64,000 nt of DNA. It comes from Prevotella sp. Rep29. Lineage in GTDB: Bacteria; Bacteroidota; Bacteroidia; Bacteroidales; Bacteroidaceae. Both the position numbers and the translations under genes were made by a program. The DNA is taken from contig NZ_CP047159.1 in assembly GCF_019551475.1 (NCBI RefSeq), positions 2,480,001 to 2,544,000 of the forward strand, read 5' to 3'. Of this stretch, positions 17,075-25,924 are shown one piece after another (position 1 is the stretch's first letter; every line of letters starts with the position of its first letter). The notes under the pieces are model-generated. The model ran no database searches, was not told where the DNA came from, and worked only from the letters and a program-made list of their open reading frames with translations.

Positions 17075-18680
17075 CGTCCTCTCCGCCCTTCCTGCGAATG
17101 CGGTAACGCATCGTGCGAAGGGCGCCTTCTGAAAGATTCATAATCTGCTTTATCTGCTCCTCGCTTTTTCCCATATCTAATAAAATAAAATATACTTTTT
17201 GGTTTAAGGAATACGACTCACTTTTATTTTCCAATTTTTCGAAAAGATTATAGTTTTGTATTTGGTAGAATTCAATGAAATTCCTCATGTCACTTTGTTT
17301 CCACAGAATAAGACTTTCTCCCGATTGGAGCTTATCATACAGGCTCTTCCCTTTGGAGAACATTTCTTTTTGCCGATTCTGCAGTTTTTCTATCTTTTGT
17401 TCAAGAAGTTCTATTTTTTCCTGATTGCTGATAATCTTTTCTTGTCTGTCTGTAAGTTTTTGTTGGTATTCGTGGTTGGCAGACTTCAATTCCTGCAACT
17501 GCTGTTGGTACTTAACTATTTGGGCATGTATGTCTGCTGCTTCAAATCTCATTCGTTTCACCTTACTTCTATGTCTTTTCAATAATAGGAATACAGCAGC
17601 TGCAATGAAAACCAACATGAGTAACACCCACCTTCCATATCGCCACAACATCTTCTCCACACGCTTTTTATTGTAATGATGCAACGCCTCACTGATACCC
17701 TCTCTCTCCGAAACATTTGAAAGGGAGTCTTTCAAAGCAATAAACTGCATGGATACCTCCGATGCTTCCTTGTAACGTTCCTGTTGTGTCAGCCAATCAC
17801 TATATTCCTGCATGATATCCAGACGTTGCCTGAAATCTTTTTCTTGAAGAGCTTTATGCCAAAAGGAGTCTGCTTTCTCTTCTTCCTTTTCTTCGGAATA
17901 AATCTTTGCCAACAAATAATATGTATGTGTGTGAGGAAAGATGGAGAGTGAATGGTGCAGATATTGCTTTGCCTTCTCCAAATCTTTTTTTTCTATGTAA
18001 TACACTGCGATATTGTTATAGAAAAGAGGACGTACCCTTAACGACTGATATTTGGCATAAGGAAGAGATTCCTTAATATAAAAATCCGCGCTGTCTGTCC
18101 TATTCATATTATAATAGATTGTGAATAGCGTTAAGTTGGAAAATCCAATCCATCGTTTGTCTCCCACCAGTAACGCATGTGATTTTGTTTTACGGGCATA
18201 CGACAGAGCCGCTCTTATGTTCCCAGAAAACAGATTATAGGAAGACAAGCAAGAATATACCTGAACCAATAATTTGTTGTCCTTTTCCTTTTCGGCTAAT
18301 TCTTCTGCTTTTTTCAACTGAAAAATTGCTTCTGGAGCTTTTTCCGTATCATACAAGAAATAACTTCGGATGCAATAAGCACGAACCAATTTTTTCTTAT
18401 CGGAAGACTGTTCATAATAAGCTATACTCTTATTGATAAACGAGTCGGACATACATGTATCATTAGTTTCTTTACAATAGGAAGTTTTTAATAAATAGAA
18501 ATAGGCTTTTTCTTCTTCTGACATATTGGTAACATCCAATGCATCTAAATGCGCAGAAGCCTCTTCCATGGAATCTTTTTCAAGCAAGGAATCTATCAAG
18601 GTCAACGTGGACATTGTCTTCCGCTCCGTACAGCCAATGAGAGACATCAGCAACAAACATATATATATAAGATACTTCAC
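17070..18680 (-). CDS. Membrane-spanning TPR regulator with C-terminal HTH
   Basis: 536 residues. The N-terminus has a lipobox (LLLMSLIGC, cysteine at 17). A tetratricopeptide-rich part (about 40-320) follows, then one strong membrane segment (about 346-366, WVLLMLVFIAAAVFLLL), a coiled coil (about 380-450), and a helix-turn-helix-like C-terminus (GKSEEQIKQIMNLSEGALRTMRYRIRRKG). This layout places TPRs in the periplasm and the DNA-binding part in the cytosol. Such proteins are common in Bacteroidales beside peptide-secretion genes. It has a perfect promoter (18706-18737) and faces the barrel/C39/lipoprotein operon, which it probably controls. The target and signal are unknown. Confidence 0.7.
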   Translation of the reverse strand: MKYLIYICLLLMSLIGCTERKTMSTLTLIDSLLEKDSMEEASAHLDALDVTNMSEEEKAYFYLLKTSYCKETNDTCMSDSFINKSIAYYEQSSDKKKLVRAYCIRSYFLYDTEKAPEAIFQLKKAEELAEKEKDNKLLVQVYSCLSSYNLFSGNIRAALSYARKTKSHALLVGDKRWIGFSNLTLFTIYYNMNRTDSADFYIKESLPYAKYQSLRVRPLFYNNIAVYYIEKKDLEKAKQYLHHSLSIFPHTHTYYLLAKIYSEEKEEEKADSFWHKALQEKDFRQRLDIMQEYSDWLTQQERYKEASEVSMQFIALKDSLSNVSEREGISEALHHYNKKRVEKMLWRYGRWVLLMLVFIAAAVFLLLKRHRSKVKRMRFEAADIHAQIVKYQQQLQELKSANHEYQQKLTDRQEKIISNQEKIELLEQKIEKLQNRQKEMFSKGKSLYDKLQSGESLILWKQSDMRNFIEFYQIQNYNLFEKLENKSESYSLNQKVYFILLDMGKSEEQIKQIMNLSEGALRTMRYRIRRKGGEDE

Positions 18681-18705
18681 TTCTCTTTATTATTTTTGTC
18701 ACAAG

Positions 18706-18737
18706 CAAAAGTAATATGAATTTGAATAAAAAGCAAA
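18706..18737 (-). promoter_or_regulatory. Promoter of the TPR regulator
   Basis: Read on the minus strand: TTTG (18737-18734), 20 bp, TACTTTTG (18713-18706). Full consensus; the start codon is 26 bp downstream. Confidence 0.75.
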
Positions 18738-18784
18738 CTTTTTACACTGTTTTTTCGAAAAAGACAGAGAGAGACAACCTCGAG

Positions 18785-18872
18785 GCGTCACAGTTGAAAA
18801 CCTAAAAACAAACCAAAAACAACAATAAATGCCGATTTCATCGAGATTTTTACAATTTTCATGCTGTGACGC
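18785..18872. other. Spaced inverted repeat between divergent promoters
   Basis: GCGTCACAG (18785-18793) and CTGTGACGC (18864-18872) are perfect 9-bp inverted copies with 70 bp between. They lie between the two divergent promoters, so they may be a looping operator or a long RNA stem in the barrel-gene upstream region. Confidence 0.5.
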
Positions 18873-18896
18873 TCGCTAAAAATAATGCTCAAAAAA

Positions 18897-18928
18897 TTTG
18901 GAGGCAAAGTCTCTCGTTCCTAATTTTG
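18897..18928 (+). promoter_or_regulatory. Promoter of the barrel-C39-lipoprotein operon
   Basis: TTTG (18897-18900), 20 bp, TAATTTTG (18921-18928): a full consensus match. It places the mRNA start after the early in-frame TTG/ATG candidates and supports the ATG at 18977. Confidence 0.75.
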
Positions 18929-18976
18929 CTAACGACAAACAAAGAATTTATTAACAATATAAACAAAAATCAAATT

Positions 18977-21079
18977 ATGGGATGTCATAATAAGAAAATA
19001 CTATTTATTTTTGCTTTATTTTCTTTCTGCAGCCCAGTTCTTGGACAAACAGAGAAAGACTCCATTGCACAGGCACCCGACACTATCACATGGAATAAAA
19101 CGTTGGACGAAGTGACGGTCGTTGCCAAACATGTCCGCATGAAAAGGAATGGGGAAATAGAGGTCAACCTGTCTAACAATCCTATCGCGAAAACAAAGAC
19201 GATGCTTGAGATGCTCAACTTTGTAAAAGGGGTGAAGGCAGATGATAGCGGTGTAAGTATCTACGGACGCGAAGGAACTATCATCTATATAGAGAACCGC
19301 AGGGCGTCTGTAAAAGAACTACAGGCAATTCCCGCTTCAATGATTAAGAAAGTAATTGTTGCACCGCACGCAGCCACCCGACACGGCAGCCAAGCAAGCG
19401 GCGGCGTCATTCGTGTCATGCTGAAAGACCAGGTGGGGCTTCTCGGATCGGTGACGGAAAGGCTGCAGATGGACAAGAATGGCTTTGTTGACAACGGCTT
19501 GTCGCCGACGATATTCTTCAAGCAAGGACGCCATGCGCTCTTCAGCAGCTTGACGGCAGGCTATGGACGGTATCTGGTTGAACGTGAACAGAAAAGCGTT
19601 TCTTCTGATGACGTCTCCCTGACAAGCACACGCACGAAAAACAAGGATTTCCTTATAAAAGAGAATCTGAGCTATACCTACAATTTCTCGGAAAAGAACT
19701 TCCTGAACATTTTCACAGGGATAGACTTTAACCACTTCAGGTCGCGACTGAACAGTCATACGGAATCCTCTCTTCTTGACATCGCATCGAAGTCGAAACC
19801 CGTGGGATATAATGCAGGACTACAGTACAGGCAGTATCTTGGCAAGAAAACAGACAGCTATGTGAACATGAAATATACCTACTCGGGGAACAAGTCAAAA
19901 AACACAAAGAGCTATCTCTCGGACGACGAAAGGAGCGACCAGACCTCAGAGAAGCATTTCAACTACCACCAGCTGCATCCGATGGTAAGCCTGTCCTTCA
20001 AGCACAGCCAGGAATTAGAAGCTGGAGTGAGACTTAATTTCCTCAATGACAACAACGACAACCAAGGCGTTCGGATATTCTCCCTAGACCAACTTACCGA
20101 CTTGAAATACAGGTTGAAAGGCATTGATTTCAACCCATGGATTGAATACAGCAAAACTCTCGGCGAGAATCTGTATCTCCGCCTGGGACTTATCTATTAC
20201 CGGGGCAGACTGAAGTATGAGGACAGGCTGAAAGGCAACGTCTATAGAACACGACAGAACGGACTGTTCCCTAACGTCCTGCTGCAATGGATGATAAACC
20301 AGCAGACCGGTCGAGGGCTGACGGTAGCCTATCGCCATGATTATTCCATGCCCAACTATGGATACTATAACCCCGAGCCAATCTATGTGTCCAAGAATTT
20401 CTACAGCATCGGAAACTTCTCACTGAAGAAAGCGACATTTGACACGGCTGAAATGAACTTTCACCTCAATTCCAACTGGACTTTCACCCTGCGGGCAGAG
20501 TGGTGGAGAAACATCATACGCATCATGACCCACCAAAGCGAGACAGACAAAAACGTATATTACACCATACCGGAGAATGTCGGAAAAAGGAAAAAGATTG
20601 CGGCTTCCGCACATTGGAACGAGAAAATAGGCATCTGGAATACAAATACAAGCCTGTCGCTCACAACCGAAGAAGAAAAGATGCCTGGACGAAAAGCATT
20701 GAACCGCTGCCACATCGTATTTGACACCAGCAACCAATTCCAAATCAATAAACATATAGGGCTGACAGCATTTTTCTATGCAGAGACCAAGAAAAAACAG
20801 CTTGGGTTTACGAAACACGGGACATACTCCTTCGACCTGGGGGGATATTGCAACTTGCTAAAAGGAGACCTAAACATCAACCTGCTGCTGCTCAACGTCT
20901 TGCACAAAGAAGAGAAGGTAACGATGGTGGGCAGCAACTATGATATTTTCAGAACTGACATGTCACCCAAGACTCGCGCGAAACTAACGGCTATCTGGCG
21001 GTTCAGATCAGGAAAGAAAGTGAAAATGAAAAATATGAATGTAGGAGAATCGCTGGAAAGAACAGCACCGGTCCTTTAA
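18977..21079 (+). CDS. TonB-receptor-like outer-membrane barrel
   Basis: 700 residues from ATG 18977, which is chosen because the promoter lies just upstream and because a clean signal peptide follows (FIFALFSFCSPVLGQ). A plug-like domain has LDEVTVVAKHVRMKRNGEIEV, MLEMLNFVKGVKADD and IYIENRRASVKELQAIPA. A barrel of the OMP_b-brl_3 type fills the rest. It lacks a carboxypeptidase-like N-terminal domain, unlike the barrel at 2761. Its stop overlaps the next start (TAATG), so the three genes of the operon are coupled. In Bacteroidales, barrels of this kind sit beside C39 peptidase ABC exporters. Confidence 0.8.
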   Translation: MGCHNKKILFIFALFSFCSPVLGQTEKDSIAQAPDTITWNKTLDEVTVVAKHVRMKRNGEIEVNLSNNPIAKTKTMLEMLNFVKGVKADDSGVSIYGREGTIIYIENRRASVKELQAIPASMIKKVIVAPHAATRHGSQASGGVIRVMLKDQVGLLGSVTERLQMDKNGFVDNGLSPTIFFKQGRHALFSSLTAGYGRYLVEREQKSVSSDDVSLTSTRTKNKDFLIKENLSYTYNFSEKNFLNIFTGIDFNHFRSRLNSHTESSLLDIASKSKPVGYNAGLQYRQYLGKKTDSYVNMKYTYSGNKSKNTKSYLSDDERSDQTSEKHFNYHQLHPMVSLSFKHSQELEAGVRLNFLNDNNDNQGVRIFSLDQLTDLKYRLKGIDFNPWIEYSKTLGENLYLRLGLIYYRGRLKYEDRLKGNVYRTRQNGLFPNVLLQWMINQQTGRGLTVAYRHDYSMPNYGYYNPEPIYVSKNFYSIGNFSLKKATFDTAEMNFHLNSNWTFTLRAEWWRNIIRIMTHQSETDKNVYYTIPENVGKRKKIAASAHWNEKIGIWNTNTSLSLTTEEEKMPGRKALNRCHIVFDTSNQFQINKHIGLTAFFYAETKKKQLGFTKHGTYSFDLGGYCNLLKGDLNINLLLLNVLHKEEKVTMVGSNYDIFRTDMSPKTRAKLTAIWRFRSGKKVKMKNMNVGESLERTAPVL

Positions 21080-21264
21080 TGAAAACATTTCCTTTCCACC
21101 TTCAGCATGACGCGATGCAGTGCGGAGTTGCCTGCCTGCGGATGGTCTCCGAATATTTCGGGGAACGGTTTACCATGGATGAACTTGATGAAGATGATGG
21201 AACTGCCAACAATTATCAATATAATAAAGAAATATTTGTCAACCTAAAACCAAACAATTTATGA
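21079..21264 (+). CDS. Truncated C39 peptidase domain
   Basis: 61 residues. The start FHLQHDAMQCGVACLRMVSE is the catalytic-cysteine block of C39 (double-glycine leader) peptidases, the N-terminal domain of bacteriocin/peptide ABC exporters. After the next family element (YFGERFTMDEL) the homology stops and an unrelated sequence (NNYQYNKEIFVNLK) runs to the stop. The catalytic histidine and aspartate, the membrane domain and the ATPase are all missing, so it cannot export peptide. It overlaps the barrel gene upstream (TAATG) and the lipoprotein gene downstream (ATGA). An internal deletion joining two genes is the simplest explanation. Confidence 0.65.
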   Translation: MKTFPFHLQHDAMQCGVACLRMVSEYFGERFTMDELDEDDGTANNYQYNKEIFVNLKPNNL

Positions 21265-22040
21265 AAACAAGAAACCTTTTAGCTGTTTTGGCAAGTGCTT
21301 TTATGCTTACGGCATGCAACAACGAAAGCCCTGACACGTACCCGAACTGGTATCCAGATTCCTACATCATAGGATTCGAAGGGGTGGAAAACCTGGATGC
21401 CTCTGCTTTACACTTAAAGTTTTTCAATCTGGAAAACAAGACGATGGACATAGCGGTTGCGGGAAAACAAGAACTTCCGACGACACTGTCCATCATCGGT
21501 AACATCACGGACAACGCAACCACAAAAGTGGATTTTCTCGCAAAGGAAGGAACGGAACAAGCCGCAGCATATAAGGAAAAGACCGCAGCACTCAATGATG
21601 TCTCGTTCAAGGGATTCGACTCCATGTTTTCCAGAGATTATGTCTTCACCTTCAATGGTAGAAGCCCCGTACTGGATGAAAGTGTCGTGGAGATTTCCGT
21701 CACCTGTGATAAAACCATCGGAGCTGTTCAGGCTGGCAAAAAACTGAACGACATCCTGATGATTTTCTATGAAGACCAGCTGGCTGTCGTAAGCAGCGGC
21801 TACAGAAACTACGCCGGCGCGGATGCCTACAAAGTTTCCGGAACCACAAAATTTCCATACGCATTGAGAGGATGTAAACTCTCTGAGTTCAACTCTGCGG
21901 AACACCCATTCATCTCAAACACCTTTCTGATATATGCAGAGAATCTTCCACTTGCAAGTGAAGACTATACATTCACCATTACGGTCAAGACAAAGGAAGG
22001 CACTTCCCTGCAAAAGGACGCGACATTGGAAGCACTCTGA
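21261..22040 (+). CDS. Lipoprotein of unknown function
   Basis: 259 residues with a lipobox (SAFMLTAC, cysteine at 19) followed by NNESPDTYPNWYPDSYIIG. The rest is beta-rich with no motif I recognise. Codon use is like its neighbours. It starts inside the stop of the C39 remnant (ATGA), so it is translated with the operon. A strong terminator follows at 22092. It may be a surface lipoprotein partner of the barrel upstream. Confidence 0.65.
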   Translation: MKTRNLLAVLASAFMLTACNNESPDTYPNWYPDSYIIGFEGVENLDASALHLKFFNLENKTMDIAVAGKQELPTTLSIIGNITDNATTKVDFLAKEGTEQAAAYKEKTAALNDVSFKGFDSMFSRDYVFTFNGRSPVLDESVVEISVTCDKTIGAVQAGKKLNDILMIFYEDQLAVVSSGYRNYAGADAYKVSGTTKFPYALRGCKLSEFNSAEHPFISNTFLIYAENLPLASEDYTFTITVKTKEGTSLQKDATLEAL

Positions 22041-22091
22041 TATCTACATGTAAGAAATCAGCTGTCATCTCATTCGTTTTCTTCATAGAGT

Positions 22092-22122
22092 CTCCGCACC
22101 GCACGGGATGTGCGGTACGGAG
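22092..22122. terminator. Bidirectional-type hairpin between lipoprotein and ackA
   Basis: CTCCG-C-ACCGCAC (22092-22104) pairs with GTGCGGT-A-CGGAG (22110-22122), with one mismatch. It separates two convergent genes. The flanks are A-rich rather than a clean T-run. Confidence 0.6.
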
Positions 22123-22190
22123 AACAATAAAAGAGAAATCACCGATAAAATGGGCGATTTTTGAACTATGTGGGGAGAAAACGTATCGGG

Positions 22191-23384
22191 TTATAGGAGG
22201 TTCATGGTGTCTGTGGCTATCATGAGTTCCTCGTCGGTCGGGATGATGCACACCTTCACTTTCGAGTCGGGTGTGGAGAGTTCCACCTCTTTTCCTCTCA
22301 CGGAGGCGTTCAGCTCGTTGTCGATGCGCACGCCCATCCATTCCATATCGTGGCACACTTCCTCGCGCATGCCTGCCTGGTTCTCGCCCACTCCTGCCGT
22401 GAAGACGATGATATCGACGCCTCCCATGGCTGCTGCGTAGGCTCCCACGTATTTCTTGATGCGGTAGAAGTACATGTCGAGCGCCAGCTGTGCCCGTTCG
22501 TCGCCTGCTTCTGCCGCACTTTCCACGTCGCGCATGTCGCTCTTTCCTTCGGTAATGCCTGCCACACCGCTCTTCTTGTTGAGCAGGGCTGACATGCCGT
22601 CGGCATCGAGTCCGAGTTTCTTCTCGATGAAGGTGATGGCTCCGCCGTCGATGTCGCCGCTGCGGGTGCCCATCATCAGTCCTTCCAGGGGGGTGAGCCC
22701 CATGGACGTATCGATGCATTCTCCGTATTTCACGGCTGCCACCGACCCTCCGTTGCCGATATGGCAGGTGATGATGCGCTGTTCTTCGGGCTTCACATGG
22801 AGGAAGTCGCACACCCGACGGGCTACGTAGCGGTGGCTCGTGCCGTGGAACCCGTAGCGGCGCACGCCGTATTTCGTGTAGAGTTCGTAGGGGATGGCAT
22901 ACATATAGGCTTTCTTCGGCATGGTCTGGTGGAACGCCGTGTCGAACACGCCCACCTGCGGCAGTCCCGGCATGAGTTCGGACACTGCCTCCACACCTTT
23001 CAGGTTGGCAGGATTGTGGAGCGGTGCCAGGTCGATGCATTCCTTGAACACGCGCAGCACTTCGTCGTTGATGACCACGCTCTTGTTGAACTTCTCTCCG
23101 CCGTGCACCATCCGGTGTCCCACGGCATCTATCTCCCTGAGGTCTTTGATGGCTCCGATTTCCGGGTCGGTGAGCAGTGAGAAGATGAATTTCACGCCCT
23201 CCGTATGCTCGGGTATGTCGTGCTTGATTTCCCGTTTCTCGCCATTGGGCAGTTTCACTTTCACGAAAGCGCCGTCGAGTCCGACGCGCTCGGCACCGCC
23301 CGATGCCATCACCGAGCGGTCGTCCATATTGTATAATGCGTATTTGATGGACGAGCTACCGCAATTCAATACCAATATTTTCAT
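22191..23384 (-). CDS. ackA: Acetate kinase
   Basis: Transfers phosphate between acetyl phosphate and ADP, giving acetate and ATP in fermentation. 397 residues from the ATG at 23384, where the signature MKILVLNCGSSSIKYALY begins; the upstream in-frame extension is not family-like. Later blocks are GHRMVHGGEKF, VGVFDTAFHQTMP and RYGFHGTSHRYVA, then the ATP-site FTAGVGENQ. It follows pta by 49 bp on the same strand. Confidence 0.95.
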   Translation of the reverse strand: MKILVLNCGSSSIKYALYNMDDRSVMASGGAERVGLDGAFVKVKLPNGEKREIKHDIPEHTEGVKFIFSLLTDPEIGAIKDLREIDAVGHRMVHGGEKFNKSVVINDEVLRVFKECIDLAPLHNPANLKGVEAVSELMPGLPQVGVFDTAFHQTMPKKAYMYAIPYELYTKYGVRRYGFHGTSHRYVARRVCDFLHVKPEEQRIITCHIGNGGSVAAVKYGECIDTSMGLTPLEGLMMGTRSGDIDGGAITFIEKKLGLDADGMSALLNKKSGVAGITEGKSDMRDVESAAEAGDERAQLALDMYFYRIKKYVGAYAAAMGGVDIIVFTAGVGENQAGMREEVCHDMEWMGVRIDNELNASVRGKEVELSTPDSKVKVCIIPTDEELMIATDTMNLL

Positions 23385-23433
23385 TTCGTTTTTCCTTTTA
23401 TGTCGTCTATTTCTGTTTCTTGACTCTGGATTT

Positions 23434-24441
23434 TCATTTCGCATCCATCGCCTGGCAGGCTGTGATGGCTACGAGGTAGTAGATATCTTCCACGGAGCAT
23501 CCGCGGCTCAGGTCGTTCACGGGCTTGGCTATTCCCTGCAGGACGGGTCCTATGGCTGTTGCGCCTCCTAAGCGCTGCACGAGCTTGTAGGAGATGTTGC
23601 CCACCTCGAGGTTGGGATAAATGAGCACGTTGGCATGGCCCGCGATGTGGCTTCCCGGTGCTTTCTTCTCTCCGATGGCGGGGACGAGGGCTGCGTCAGC
23701 CTGCAGTTCGCCGTCGATTTCGAGTTCGGGTCGCCGCTCTTTCGCAAGGCGTGTCGCCTCAACCACCTTGTCCACCACCTCATGCTGCGCACTTCCCTTG
23801 GTAGAGAAACTCAGCATCGCCACGCGCGGATTGTCGATTCCCGCCACTGCCCGTGCGGTATCGGCGGTGCAGACGGCAATCTGCGCCAGCTGGTCGGCAT
23901 CGGGCACGGGTGTCACTGCCACGTCGCCCACGACCAGCACGCCGTTTTCGCCGTATTGCGGCTGCTGCGTGATGAGGAGCATGGCGCCGCTCACGCAGGT
24001 GATACCGGGCTTGGTCTTGATGATTTGCAGTGCCGGGCGCAAGGTTTCTGCCGTTGTGCTCAGTGCGCCGCTAATCTGTCCGTCGGCATCTCCCGTCTTG
24101 ATAATCATACATCCGTAATAGAGCGGATTCTTCACCAGTTCGCGCGCCTGTTCGATGGTCATTCCCTTGTTCTTGCGAAGTTCTGCCAGCAGTGCGGCAT
24201 ACTCCTCGCTCTTGGGGCTGTCCAGCGGATTGACGATGGTGGCTTTGCCGATGTGTGTCAGTCCCCACGCCTCCGCCAGCCGGCTGATTTCCTCCGGACT
24301 GCCTATCAGGATGATGTCTGCCACTCCGTCTGCCAACACCTTGTCGGCAGCTCTCAATGTGCGCTCTTCCGTTGCTTCGGGAAGCACGATGCGCTGCCTG
24401 TTACCCTTCGCGCGTTCAACGATTCTCTCAATGATTTCCAT
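23434..24441 (-). CDS. pta: Phosphate acetyltransferase
   Basis: Converts acetyl-CoA and phosphate to acetyl phosphate, the step before AckA. 335 residues from ATG 24441 (MEIIERIVERAKGNRQRIVLP). Family blocks include GCMIIKTGDADGQISGA, AMLSFSTKGSA and the C-terminal PNLEVGNISYKLVQRLGG. It is the short (single-domain) form. It heads a two-gene operon with ackA. A TACATTTG box lies 45 bp upstream. Confidence 0.95.
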   Translation of the reverse strand: MEIIERIVERAKGNRQRIVLPEATEERTLRAADKVLADGVADIILIGSPEEISRLAEAWGLTHIGKATIVNPLDSPKSEEYAALLAELRKNKGMTIEQARELVKNPLYYGCMIIKTGDADGQISGALSTTAETLRPALQIIKTKPGITCVSGAMLLITQQPQYGENGVLVVGDVAVTPVPDADQLAQIAVCTADTARAVAGIDNPRVAMLSFSTKGSAQHEVVDKVVEATRLAKERRPELEIDGELQADAALVPAIGEKKAPGSHIAGHANVLIYPNLEVGNISYKLVQRLGGATAIGPVLQGIAKPVNDLSRGCSVEDIYYLVAITACQAMDAK

Positions 24442-24485
24442 GTGTATTATATGTCTGTTAATGTTAGTTTGTCTGTATCGCACCG

Positions 24486-24493
24486 CAAATGTA
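24486..24493 (-). promoter_or_regulatory. Putative -7 box of pta-ackA
   Basis: Minus strand TACATTTG fits TAnnTTTG, but the nearest TTTG upstream is about 31 bp away, longer than usual. Confidence 0.4.
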
Positions 24494-24600
24494 ATGATTT
24501 TCTTCCATTATTGGCATCTTTTGACAAAATATTTTCCTTTTTTCCTGTCAAAAGCCTGTTTCGTTTTTCCGAAAAAAGAGCCGATGGCGGGACGGGACGT

Positions 24601-24817
24601 TTTGTATATATATGCAATTATCGCCTTCCAGGAAGGCGTTTTGTAACGAACTGATTTTCAGTTATTTAGAATACACTTTCCAAAAGTGCCACTTTTACGT
24701 CCTAAAAGGGGAACTTTTAGGAGGTGAAAGGGGAACTTTTGCAAGCTGAAAGTGGCACTTTTGGAAAACGAAAGTTCAACTGTATATTTATACGCCCTTT
24801 TCTGTATGTTTATACAG
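24601..24817 (+). repeat. 217-bp palindromic repeat element, copy 2
   Basis: Same frame as copy 1: TTTGTATATATATGCA, TTTTGTAA with its G at offset 42, about 22-bp modules, and the end TATACAG. Its modules are the other class: AAAAGTGCCACTTTT and AAAGGGGAACTTTT. Between the first two boxes is a perfect small hairpin (CGCCTTCC-A-GGAAGGCG). It lies between cdaA and pta. Confidence 0.85.
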
Positions 24818-24826
24818 CCGAAATCT

Positions 24827-25597
24827 TTACACTCCCATCTCCTTCGCGAGCAGGATTTCGAGTTGCTCGGCTGAGAGTCTCAGATGGAATTTTCCGTTGA
24901 CGGCTACGGAGATGCGTCCGGTCTCTTCGGAGACGACGATGGCAAGGGCATCGCTCTCCTGCGAGATGCCGAGCGCCGAGCGGTGGCGCAGTCCGAGCGA
25001 CTTGGGGATGTCGGTATCGTGCGACACAGGGAGGATGCAGCCTGCTGCGGTGATGCGTTTCTGCGAGATAATCATGGCACCGTCGTGCAGCGGCGAGTTC
25101 TTGAAGAAGATGTTTTCGATGAGCCGTTGGTTGACGTCGGCATTCAACCGCTCTCCCGTGCTTATGATATCGTCGAGCGGCACCGAGCGTTGCATAACGA
25201 TGAGCGCACCGGTCTTTGCCTTTCCCATGCTCATACACGCCATGACGATAGGCATGAGCGCAGAGTGGTCAGCCTCTTTCCGGTGGTGACCGTGGAAAAG
25301 ATTCATGAGTCCCTTCACCCGCTGGCGCGCTCCGAGGTTGTAGAGGAACTTGCGTATCTCGTCCTGAAACAAGATGATGATGGCTATCACTCCCACGCTC
25401 ACCAGCTTGTCGAGGATGGAACCCAGCAGTTTCATCTCCAGAATCTGGCTGACGAAGAGCCATAGCAGGATAAACACGAGAATGCCGATGAAGACATTGA
25501 TGGAGCGCGACTCCTTCATGAGGCGATACACATAGTAGAGCATCAGTGCCACCAGGAAGATGTCGATGAAGTCTTTTATTCCGAAACTTAGAAACAT
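24827..25597 (-). CDS. cdaA: Diadenylate cyclase
   Basis: Makes cyclic di-AMP from ATP at the membrane. 256 residues: three N-terminal membrane helices (about 8-25, 35-55, 60-78), then the DAC domain with the catalytic DGA motif (KNSPLHDGAMII, about 165) and RHR motif (SLGLRHRSALG, about 205). It lies downstream of folP on the same strand, the usual order in Bacteroidales, but here about 327 bp of dispersed repeats separate them. It may therefore be transcribed on its own or through long read-through. Confidence 0.93.
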   Translation of the reverse strand: MFLSFGIKDFIDIFLVALMLYYVYRLMKESRSINVFIGILVFILLWLFVSQILEMKLLGSILDKLVSVGVIAIIILFQDEIRKFLYNLGARQRVKGLMNLFHGHHRKEADHSALMPIVMACMSMGKAKTGALIVMQRSVPLDDIISTGERLNADVNQRLIENIFFKNSPLHDGAMIISQKRITAAGCILPVSHDTDIPKSLGLRHRSALGISQESDALAIVVSEETGRISVAVNGKFHLRLSAEQLEILLAKEMGV

Positions 25598-25604
25598 ATT
25601 TTCG

Positions 25605-25777
25605 ATAATTGAGAATTGACAATTGATAAATGATAAATATGGTTAGAGTTTGTTTGCCTTTGCCTTGCGCAGGGGCGAGTCGGTGTCGCCGCCCGCCTTG
25701 TTTCTCTCACAGATTCTATCGTAATCATCATTTTTTATTTTTAATTTTAGTTTCGGAAGTATCAAAATAACTAATAC
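25605..25777. repeat. AT-rich dispersed repeat upstream of cdaA
   Basis: AATTGAGAATTGACAATTG followed by ATAAATATGGTTAG is the reverse complement of the motif beside dapB. It borders the cdaA start. The remainder up to the 112-bp repeat shows no gene. Confidence 0.65.
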
Positions 25778-25889
25778 TCAGTCGCCTACGGCGAGAAATC
25801 TTTCAAATCTGTACAAATCAAACAAATCTATTTTGAGAGATTTGGAAAGATTTGTGAGATTTCTGTCACGAAGTGACACTCATTTTCAG
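25778..25889. repeat. 112-bp hairpin repeat, copy B
   Basis: Same length, ends and folding pattern as 10457-10568, with about eight substitutions. The loop of the first small hairpin differs (TAC instead of TGT) while the stem is kept. Confidence 0.8.
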
Positions 25890-25924
25890 ATATTTGGCAC
25901 AAGCGAAACTTGATTTTTTAATTC

